From contig OU964919.1 in NCBI GenBank assembly GCA_918807975.1, positions 18,432,001 through 18,496,000 on the forward strand: a stretch of DNA of 64,000 bases. The letters run 5' to 3'. This DNA is from Aplidium turbinatum (taxonomy: Eukaryota; Chordata; Ascidiacea; Aplousobranchia; Polyclinidae). The position numbers were made by a program, and so were the translations under genes. The notes below the pieces were generated by a model. It saw nothing but the letters and a program-made list of their open reading frames with translations. It made no database searches and was not told the origin of the DNA. Of the stretch, positions 1-10,400 are shown piece by piece. Position 1 is the first letter of the stretch. Each line of letters starts with the position of its first letter.

Positions 1-34
1 GCGGCCCGCGTGAAAAAAAGGTTGGTGACCCCTG
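1..34. mobile_element. 3' terminus of a hAT-like element, cut by window edge
   Basis: The first 34 bases end in GGTTGGTGACCCCTG. This resembles the inverted terminus of the CAGGGGTCGGCAACC-type hAT element that is complete at 28680-29848. The other end lies outside the window, so neither family nor target duplication can be confirmed. Confidence 0.4.
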
Positions 35-1065
35 CATTACACCAAGGTTTGGTGTTTTTTTTTCAGATGAAACTATCTGAAAATAATCAGTAAGTATGCA
101 GGAGCTAACCATGTCAAATGTAATTAAATTTAGTCCAAAATAAACATGCAATTGAAAGATTTGTAGTATCCACGAATTTTCCCAACTGTGCAATTACGCA
201 TTAGGGATTTTTCCATTAAACGCGATATCCTTGCTCTCAATCACGATTTTCGTCGGTATGTTTAAAGTTGTTGCAGTTTTCACTTAAATTATTTTTTGTA
301 AAGTGGACGCAATAGCTAGAAGCGATTACCACCAAATATATATATATTCAGAATTAAAGAGTGGGTTAAGAAATATATTTCGTGTTTATGAAAAAAGATT
401 CGTGGTTAGGGAAATCACTAATACTGTAAAATGGTGCTGTCCGGTGGCATAGCAGAAGGATAAGATCATGTTTTCTTTCGCATTTTTCGGATTACTGCAT
501 TTTCTGAGTAAATTGCGGGCCCCTAATTTGCGGCCCTGTGCGATCGCACGGTTTGCGCTCCCCAAAGACCGGCACTGGTTACAACTATTGCTAAAAGAGT
601 TTCTGTTGGCAATCACCTGCTTATAATTATAAAACAAGTGAAATGTGCATATATGGATATAGAGTTAATACAATATAAAGAATTTTTTTACCAGAGGTCT
701 TAGAATATAGGCTGTTGTATCCTAAAACCAAGGTTAAAGTTGAATTTGAAAGAAAAGCAGACTAATAATTTTAAGCAAAATTTTCAAGTATAAATTGAAT
801 ATGCAAAATGAAAATCTAAATGTAATGTAGAGTGAAAAATAACTTTTAAAATGCCCTTAACTATTCATGTTCTGTTTAATCAGATTTGTTTTAATCAAAT
901 GACATGTCCATTGTAGCGCCATATGAATTCATCAATCGTAACGTCGATGGAAGATCATGGTCAAAGGAATGATTTTGCACAAAATGTCGTTAAGCAGCAG
1001 GAAAAAGTTTTTTCCGTGTTTTAAGCCCTTCATCCTTTTTGCATTAACAAGAAACTTTGATTTAG
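35..1065. other. 3' flank of the receptor locus, no gene seen
   Basis: AT-rich sequence with no convincing coding exon. It holds a GC-rich tract around 500-570 and a repeat fragment at 425-492 described separately. Open frames here are short and show no recognisable domain. Confidence 0.5.
425..492 (-). repeat. Diverged fragment of the inner spacer MITE
   Basis: Read on the minus strand, this stretch matches the interior of the MITE nested in every array spacer (compare 17990-18050), including the run through the words CATGATCTTAT and GCTATGCCAC. It shows that the MITE family is dispersed and not confined to the array. Confidence 0.6.
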
Positions 1066-1071
1066 TTTATT
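1066..1071 (-). promoter_or_regulatory. Poly(A) signal AATAAA overlapping the stop codon
   Basis: On the minus strand the last codon and stop read GAA TAA followed by AC, so a canonical AATAAA overlaps the TAA stop at 1067-1069. If it is used, the 3' UTR would be only about 20-30 nt. An alternative ATTAAA lies near 878. Confidence 0.45.
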
Positions 1072-1497
1072 CAAGATCAACATAAGCTCCATCAAGTGCC
1101 ATAAATTCATATTTCTCTTCAACGTTGGTTTCCTCTCTGTAGTTGCCAACATTCATGTGGCTTACTTGTTGTCTTGCTGCATTGACGTCACTTGGTTTAT
1201 CAGCTGAAATTTCCTCATAAGCGGCTACGTTGTTTGGAGGCGCAAATATCTGGTTTAAATGATTTTGATAATGATGAGTGCCATTAAGGGTACTTTTGTT
1301 GACATGAGATGTGCTAGGAGAGATGACACTATTGGAGAATGACACTTGTTTGAGTTTATTGCGTTTACTGTTAACTTGTTGATGATTTTCTCCAAAGATG
1401 TTTCCTTTCCATTTTAACAATATTTCTTTATAGCATAAGCCAATTACGAACAGCAAAATGATACATCCCATTACAATGCAGACTGCAATCCATGTAC
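1067..1497 (-). CDS. Terminal exon: transmembrane helix and tyrosine-rich cytoplasmic tail
   Basis: This exon begins after the acceptor TGTTTTGCAG (AG at 1498-1499) in phase 1 and ends at TAA. It encodes about 143 residues. A hydrophobic segment beginning TWIAVCIVMGCIILLFVIG is followed by the basic stop-transfer KEILLKWK, so the rest should be cytoplasmic. The tail has five tyrosines in recognisable signalling contexts: YQNH (pYxN, Grb2-type), YEEI (Src-family SH2 type), YREE, YEFM (YxxM, PI3K type) and YVDL near the C-terminus. The entry phase matches the phase-1 donors of the Ser/Thr-linker exons upstream, so it is read as the membrane anchor and signalling tail of the SUEL-lectin receptor. 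The motifs are seen directly; phosphorylation is inferred. I found no second copy of this exon in the array. Confidence 0.75.
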
Positions 1498-4400
1498 CTG
1501 CAAAACAACAGAATGCTAAACTAAACCTTGTGCTTGCTAAACACAAAAATGTAAGTTACAACTTTGTTGAATTAAATTGGCATCATTGTTAATATCCCAA
1601 TCTAACATCTTTGCTTTGCTTGTTTTTGATTATTCTTCACACGTCACTTGACGCGTTCCGCGTTGATTGGTGCAACATCTGTTTGTCACTCTTGTGTTTG
1701 ATGTTATTGTGTTGTGTTTAGTTCGAGCAGTGTCGTTGCACTTTTAAGATAAATTACACCATGTAACAAAAAATTAGTTGTGTCAAGTTTTTAGTATTTT
1801 TTGAAAGATATTGCTCATTAAAACATGCTTCTAGCAATTTTTTTTCCACAAATGTCGTTTAAAACATATTTATAAAGTGAATGTCTTCTGAGACACCGAG
1901 ACCTAACCCTGGCAGGCCGTCAGCAAGAAGCGGTTGACTTGATCACATCGAAAATTTTGTTTGAGAATTATTAAAATAAAGTTCAACCAGCCTCATGTTT
2001 AAAAAGAATATATATTTCGCTACATAATGAGCATCTTCAGTTCTTATTCAAATAGAATCTATTTGAATCTATTTGAATAAGAACTGAAGATGCTCATTAT
2101 GTAGCGAAATATATATTCTTTTTAAACATGAGGCTGGTTGAACTTTATTTTAATAATTCTCAAACAAAACATATTTATTTAAGGTTTTTGAACTTCTAGT
2201 ACCCTGTTTCTCAAGCTCATATTCTAAATTCCTTGTAAGGTCGGTAAACTATGACGTCATAGTGGCTATCATTTTAGCTTCATAACTGTAGCTTGTATCA
2301 TAACAATGACCTTTGTTTGGTCATAGTTGCGGTATAGAGTACGTACAGAAATTTCAAATTGTTTTTATTTACTATCATTCTAGTCAAAAAAATATAGAAC
2401 TTAAAATGTTTCAATCATTCAATGTTTCTTACTGTGTTCTATAAAAAGCTCTAGTCTAAATTGCAGATAAGTTGGGAATTGGATCATCACGTGAATGCAA
2501 ACTTTCTACTGATTGTTTTGAAACTTTTTGCTATGTCTGTGGTCTACCTATATCAGTAGCCATATCATCAGACTAAGCCAGTGGTTCCCTACCTTTTTTT
2601 GGCTGTTACCCTAATCTCCAGCCCAGGGGCGTATCCTCAATGGAAGCAAGGGAAGCATTGCTTCCCCTGTCAAAATTGAAAAAAGAGAAGCTGATATTTT
2701 TCAGTAAAACGATTTCGTGATTTCTTTACCTAAATGCGATTTAGAACGGTTTTTAACTCATGCCCCCCCGTATGATTTTGAACTCGGTTTTAATTTTAAA
2801 AAAGTTGGAAGCCAACGGAAGCGAAGATTCGTATTGCATCCGTTGCTCTCGTTTTTGCAATAAGAAGAAACAAGTTTGAAAGAAAGGAAAAAAGCAGCGC
2901 AAAGTTTTCGCAATTTACGTTTCTTTTAACTAATCGCTGGAAGCGATTTAAAAATTGCTTCCAGTCGCGGAGTTGCCAGATTAGCCAAATTCCGCGAATT
3001 AGTTTTTTTTTTAAATAACTTTTCAAAATGCATAATAATCAATATTTCTCTAATATTGTAACCTTACCAGATGAAACCATATTCAACATTGTTCAATACA
3101 TGTTCTATACTTGTTTAATACTCGTAATGTGGCGGATCAAAACTCATCCGCTACTTTTATAGGCTAACTTGCTATTTTTTGGGCTACTTTCAGAATTATT
3201 TTTGCTACAATTTATTAAAATCCACTACAAGTTATAAAATATATATGTAAATTTTATTATTTTTGATAGAAACAGGTAAATATATCCATTTGGCCTTTTT
3301 TGTCTAATATTTTTCTTGTTTTGGCCTTTTCTTTGTATTATTTTGGCTTTAAGACTTTTTCATAGTCTGGCAACTCTGCTCTGTTGGATGTTGTGCCAGT
3401 GAGCTCTGTAATGAGAAAATCTAGGGCACTGTTATGGTTATAATATCGGCCTTGTAAGCAAAAGTTTGAGCCAAATGTTGGTTTTACACTGTTATCCTGG
3501 CTGGATAGACTTTGGAATAAGACAGGATATGTGAGGTCTAAGCTAGACTTGACTTTGTAGCTGAGTTTTTGGTGTTCTCTAATTATAGTCGCATTTTTGC
3601 CCGTTCGTGTGTAAGAGCTACCTTTAATAAGTTAATAGCTGTTTATCTGCTAATAAATTTCATACAAAAATTACCCTAAAAGTGTTTCCAGAAAGCAGTA
3701 TAATTCATTATTTGAGTGTAATTTTGCAAAAATTTTCCGGGGGAGCATGCCCCCGGACCCCCCTAGAAAACACGTGCCTTCGGCACGCTCTATTCCCCCA
3801 CGAGTTTTATTGCTTCCCTTGCTCAACCAACCAGGATACGCCACTGCTCCAGCCTGAAGTGAGCCAATTACCCCCACAATCAATTTTCAAAAAAAAAAGT
3901 GTTTATTGCTACGTATTTCAAAGGGCCAACTCTGACAATCAAAGTGCAATAAGTTACAATACTGAATACAAGATGAAAATGCGTGGTAAACATTCAATGC
4001 GAAGGTTGGGCCTCGACTTCAGCCGCCAGCTTTATGACATCGCTTTCGACATCTAGGCGATTGCGCTTCTTTGCCTTCATTCCCAAGACAGCTGAAAATC
4101 CTTGTTCACAGCGTAACGTTGTTAAAAAAGATGTCAGGATATTTAATACCAGTGTCGCTAACGTTGGTGCGTCCTGGAATCTGCTAAACCAGAAGGGTTC
4201 CAAGCCTTTCCCCTTGAAATCAAGTTTCAACGCTTCGTTCATTCGGAGAGTAATAAATTCTTCTTTGGTCGGAAAGTCGTCATCATCCACCTGGCTGTCA
4301 TCACATGTGAAGGGCTCAGTGCACCATTTGAGACTAGCCGTATCCAAATTCGGAAAATAGTTGTCCATCTTCTTGGCTAGCTGGCCTAAGTGGTCAGCTA

Positions 4401-7400
4401 TGTCCTCCTTCAACGCCGCTGTCAACTTAAGTTCATTCGACTGTTGAGCGTCTAAAACTGCGCCACGGTGCCTCTTCCAACTCGCTTGTTCCACAATTTA
4501 ACCTTTGCGATAACTGCTGCTACGGCTAGTTCGGTGTCGATCACAATTACATTCTTGCCTTGAATTAAAAGATTGCCTTTGTTCAATTCACCAAAGATAT
4601 CAGCCAGATAGCACAGCTGGCAAATTCACTGTTGGTTAGAGAAGTTTTCAGCCAAGTCGGACTTCTTTTCTATCAGAAAACCATGGACAGCCTCACGAAG
4701 TTCGACCAGGCGGGTTATCACTTTGCCACGAGACAGCCATCGTACTTCTGTGTGGTACAGTAGCCTAATGCTTCATATCTTTCTTCCATCTTCTTGCACA
4801 GTTTCTTGAAAAGACGGCTGATTAATTCCTTCGCTTTTTATCAAGTTTACAACTTTCACTTGCTTCGCTGTTTCTAAATCGGGTCTCGTTACCCCACAAA
4901 AACAGGCAAATTACCCCCCGGGGGTAATTTACCCCCAGGTTGGGAACCACTGGACTAAGCGAAATGTGCAATGAAACAAAGCTGGAAGCAAAGCTTTTAT
5001 ACTTAAGAAATGTATTTTGGTATGGAAATTAGTGACCAAATTGACCAAGTTAAAAGCTGTGCACCTTATATGGTCTGCAGAACACATCTCTCCAATTTAG
5101 ATGGCTGACTAAGGGAAAACGACATTTGATACAGCACTACAGTAGCCTATTTGCTATTTCAAGAGTTTGGAGAGAACCCCGAAACCATACAGAAGACCGT
5201 TGTTGCTATATGGTTGACAGTTCACGGTTTAGAAAAACAATGACATTGCATATTCTTCCATATTATGTTCTATTGCACATGCTTCGCATAGCAGTTAGCA
5301 GCTGAGTTGCCGATTCTCAAACCCTCGAGCAAAAAAGCTGCATAAGACATGTATAGTGTCTCAAGATATAGAAAAAGTCTCTCATGACGAATTCAACATA
5401 CCTAATACAGACATAGATTCAGAATTTGTGTAATAGGCTCAACAAAGCAATAATTATCAACTTTTGGAAACAATGTGATGAAAGAATATATGAAAAATGG
5501 TGTGTTTCATGTCCATAAAATTTCATTTCCTGCACTCCCATCTTGATTGTGTTGATCCTTGTATGGGTGATTGGTGGAAGCGGAAAAGATGGTGAAAGGT
5601 TTCATCTTATATGGAAAGAAAATATCTAGGGCGGTAAATTTGCAACATGAAAGAGGGAGGGAGGGTATGGTCCGCAATACGAGAAGATTTCTCAGTGTAT
5701 AGACGCAAGTCACACAAATGTGATCACTTTTGAAGAGTTTTCATCGTTGCATGATGCATATATGGCTTATATTTGCATATTATTTCTTTGTGTTTGCATG
5801 CTTACACGTTTAATAGAAAACTATGCTGGTAGATACAGAAAATCTTTGAGTGAAACTAACAATCAGAAAAAGTGACATTTTATCAAAAGTAAGCACACTT
5901 CAGATTTTTTTTTGCTTTTTTAGTGATTAGTTAGGAGTAACAGAACACAATACATAAAAACTTTTCTGCAACTAAAAATTTTGCGAAATTTTGTTACATG
6001 GTGTTATGTTTCGTTATTAGATAAAACTTTTATTTTACAGTGTAGGCTATCAAGATTGCTAGATGAACGATTTATGAAAACCAAAACGTTTGTTTTTTAG
6101 CATTTCTTTTTGTGATATCCTATCTTATTGCTTACTTTTATATTTTTGTATTGCATAAAATATAAGCTACTTTTTACTACATGAACTTTTTCCTTTTTTT
6201 ACTTTAAATTTTTACTACATGAAAAGTTCACGCTTGACACATTACCTGCAGCGGCGTACGTTGGCTATTTTGTTGGGTGATTACTTTTTTATCAGCAGTC
6301 TTTAAGCAAACACGAGGCTTGCAGTTTGCTCAATAGCTGTTTATACCAAATTAAAATAAACTGAAGTGATATAAAGAATCACTGTGCAAATGAGGCATGT
6401 GTTTGAAACGTTCTAGAAAGTGTGAATATCCCATAAAATAGTCCCGTACACCACTGATCAACTGAAATAAACATTCTCACTGTTGGAGGCAATTGTGTTG
6501 GTTTGCGTTTTACTCGTGGACCGTGGTGGAAATGCTCCCTGAGACCGATCTCTCATCAGTGGAAGTTGCGCTCTCCTCAGTCGCCGCATAGTAATGGTGG
6601 TTTCAGTTGCTTGGGCGGTGTACGATCCTAATCATTCATAAAAGCGATAGCTTTAGTTATCTTCAGAACTTAATAGCATCAGAAAATCAAAACATTAAAA
6701 GCTATTTCCTGTAAGCAAGCAAGGGAACTCTCTTTTGGATGGGGTTGATGTCCATAAAGGCCTAAAACAAGCAACGTTAATAAAACATTATTACTATTAA
6801 TATTATGAATAATCAAAAACTCACCACTTTCATCATCGCATCTGTACGTAATGTTGAGATATTTACGATAAGTGGGACAAGCATCTCCTAATGTCCTGTA
6901 GTTCAATGAAATATCGCAACTTGGTTTGAGATGACAAGTTTCATTTATCAGAATCAAAGAGTTAGAATTGCGGCAGTTGGCTGTATTAACGTTTCCGGTG
7001 TTTGGACATCTGTTAACGAGTTTTGAAGTTTATTTTAAACCAGTTTTGAACAGTTTCAATGTTCTGTTAACATTATTTCTTTTATGTTTTCTTCAAGATT
7101 ATGTAAGAAAATAATTCCAGAAAATCTACGTCAAACCTAAAAGGTTAAAAACTGGTATTTTTTAGACTTTACAGCGTGTCATTTCCATGTCATGTTCCGA
7201 GACGACAGCCCATGTAGGACCCCTAAACATTTTTTGCATGGCTTAGACTTTAGAAGTAAGTAGGGTGTAGCGGACAACGGGTAACTTAACTTATTCGGCC
7301 ATACCTAGCTGTAATACTAGTCTACAGCGACATTTCGGGCACAACAATGTGGCAGAAATGATCCGAGAACGAGGTCTGTATTTCTTTATTACAAGTATGA

Positions 7401-10400
7401 TTTTATTGTCACCACATAACTTAAAATATTGCAATCGTCTTTCCACAACAGAACATAATCCAAATCATAAGTCCAACCCAGGAAACTGAACACTGAACGT
7501 TGACTGACGGAGCCGGAAGTAACATCACTACTGTACCAAAATCATATTATAGTGAGCTGCACTAAAATTATACCGTACTCTGACATACTCCTTACACCAA
7601 AACTAAAATTCTCTGTCTCTGGAATGGTCGGCCAAAACGCGATATACATAGTCTCTGAGGAATCAAGCATCTGTAGGCTAAAACGTTGAAAAGACGAAAA
7701 ATTACGCATATGTAATTGAAAGGTGCCGGTTGCAAGAATGCGTTTAGCTGATTGACGTACGATTTCTTAAGAGGCAAGCAATTTTCCTAATCATACTTCA
7801 GGAAGCCCAAAGCACAACTTGCCAAACTACATGAATTACTTGACTTACTGGGTAACATTACATATATGCAACAGAACGATAATTTCAAGGCGGTAACAGG
7901 CGTTTAAGGAAAGTTGAAAATACCTAAGGTGAAACGCAGGGCGCTACATAGGGCAAGAATAAAACAAATTCGTAATCACTGTTTTCAGTTCCGAACATCA
8001 CAATGTGTATAACTTGCAATTTTTACTTTTTTGGTCATATTGTGATCTACAATATAAGGTTTGGCTTCAGCGCCTCAAGTAGCCTAAAAACTTGATGAAA
8101 CATGGCCGACATAAAAAAATTGCAGCCTTATGATCACTGTTAGATCACAGTTGCAATGACATCAATATTCTATTAGAATTATTCTATTTGAAGAAGAACT
8201 TTTTGATGATCTCAATAAGAGTAAAACAGCCTGTTAAGGTATTTAATGAATTGTAGGCAAACTGCAGAATGATGCAATTCGCTCTACTTGACATTTTACT
8301 TGGCCTTGCACACTTTTTAATAATATTAATAGTATTTATTGTTGTATTGCGTAATATAGGCTTTGTGGAAATATTTTAACACTAAATGATTACACAGTTA
8401 AACAATTTGAAACCAACTTTTTGGTGCATGAAGAAAAATGTTGTTTATAAGGTAAATTTGGGACGCTGAGTTCGAAAATGAAGTCCTTTGATGCGTATTA
8501 AATCTGATTGTTTTATTGCTGCTATCACACTTTAAAGCAGTGGTTCCCAACCTGGGGTTCGCGTGATTTCCTTGATGATTTTGAAAAAAAAAAAGTTCTA
8601 TATGCACGGATAGAGCACCAGCTATGCTCGGGAACAAATCCGGATTTGCTGCTTTAGTAAAAAACGAAGCTCCTCGCGTGGTTGTTACCCATTGCTTCGT
8701 GCACAGGTATGCCTTAGCAGCAAAAACTTTACCAGAAAGTCTCAAAGAAATTCTGACGAATTGCGTGAAAGTTAATTTTAATTTAGTTAATTTCATCAAA
8801 AGCAGAGCTGTAAACCACCGTACTTTTAAAGCGCCCTGTCAAGAGTAGGGTCAGATTACGAAGTACTTTCGTATCATTCTAAGGTACGTTGGTTATCTAG
8901 AGGAGAAGTTTTAAAACGACTGCAGCAGCTAAAAAATGAGGTATCAACTCTTTTGAAAGCAAAAAGAAGTCCCCTCTCAAAATTGTTTGAGACTATAAGT
9001 GTACGGCATGGCCTACTTAGCCGATATTTTCGGTCATATTAACAATGTTAATCGTGGCATTCAGCAAGGACCAGGTGTGACAATAACTGATGCAGCTGAA
9101 AAACTGAAAGCGTTTTCAGCCAAATTGCCGGTTTGGAAACGCAGATTGGAGGCAGGTAATTACGCTAACTTTCCAATGTTAGAAGATCTTATCTTGATGC
9201 ATGAAACTCAAAGAGAATGTAGCCTACTCTTTTGATCTCTATGAGAGAAAAATTTTGCGCACACTTGGAAACCCTGCAAATCTCATTTCAACGTTATTTT
9301 AACTTAGAACACCTGCCGCACGAAGTTGAAACATGGATTCGAAATCCTTTTCCTTTTGGTTTGAGCAACATTAGCGATGACGATCTCAGTAAAGATGACC
9401 TATTTGATTTAAGATCAAAAGAGTTATTACGCATTGAATTTCATTCAAAAACTGTGGAAGAATTTTGGTGCTCACAACTGCAAACCTACCCATTCTTGGC
9501 AAAGCAAGCGATTATTGTTTTGTTACCATTCATAACCACTTACCTTTGCTAGGCAGGATTGTCAGCTCTTGCTACAATAAAAACTAAACATCGAAACCGC
9601 CTGGACGTTGGAGATGACATGCGTGTTGCATTGTCAAAAACTCAAGCACAGTTCAGTCGTTTAGTTCAGGAAAGGCAACAACAGCCCTCTCATTAAATTT
9701 GCTTACGTTGAAAAAGTTTCGGCATGGCACTTTGGGTCACCTTAATATTCGAATACTGATGACATTTCTTGAACAATTCATTCATTGTCTTATTTGAGCA
9801 ACTGTTTAACCTGATATTTGTCGCAGGAGTCATAGCGGCAATGCAATAATGACACAGTACAGTAGTTGAGTAGCATAATTATTACAATAGTATGTTAATT
9901 GAGTTTCAGGCAAAATTTAGGTGGGGGTCCGCAGAATTAATATATTGTGTAAAGGGGTCCGTGACAACAAAAAAGTTGAGAACCACTGCTTTAAAGTATG
10001 ATGGCTGTAATGAAAAAAAATCAGATTACATACACAAAAACGGACTTCCTTTTCGGATTCTCCACACTTGAAAACCACCCAAAGCCTTCTTATCTTTGTT
10101 GCACCAAAAATTGTGTTGACCAGTGTAATAAATATGTAGCTTACGTTGTTGTATCCGATCTTCCATAGTTTGAATCAATCACGTGGATCAGTTTGTCGTT
10201 GCACGATATTCTTGCAATGGTTATTCCTCCGTATGCATCGTCACAAAATATTTCAACCACGGTTCTTTGATCGTCTGCTTAAAATAACATCACAAACTTC
10301 TAAAGCACGGCTTGAAATTGAAATGCATGAACAAGGGTGACTGCTCACCAAAGAGTAATTACAAAATATCAGAAAAAAATACCTACCTGAACATTTCGTG

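Larger units (their letters stand above)
2579..4952 (-). mobile_element. hAT transposon, ZBED5-like, with a nested insertion
   Basis: Termini are CAGTGGTTCCCTACC at the left and GGTTGGGAACCACTG at the right, flanked by the exact 8-bp duplication GACTAAGC (2571-2578 and 4953-4960). The interior matches, in inverse orientation, the shorter copy at 13812-14932, which lacks the insertion at 2624-3846. The element lies in the last intron of the receptor gene. It retains only the C-terminal part of a transposase, so it is a non-autonomous derivative. Confidence 0.9.

Noticed and set aside
500-570. A GC-rich block as a possible promoter or CpG island
   Set aside because: It is short, lies downstream of the receptor's 3' end and looks like old repeat sequence; nothing supports a promoter.
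5507-5713. A possible extra exon in the last intron (68-residue minus frame)
   Set aside because: There is no domain, and no acceptor and donor in the phase 1 needed between the linker and the tail exon.
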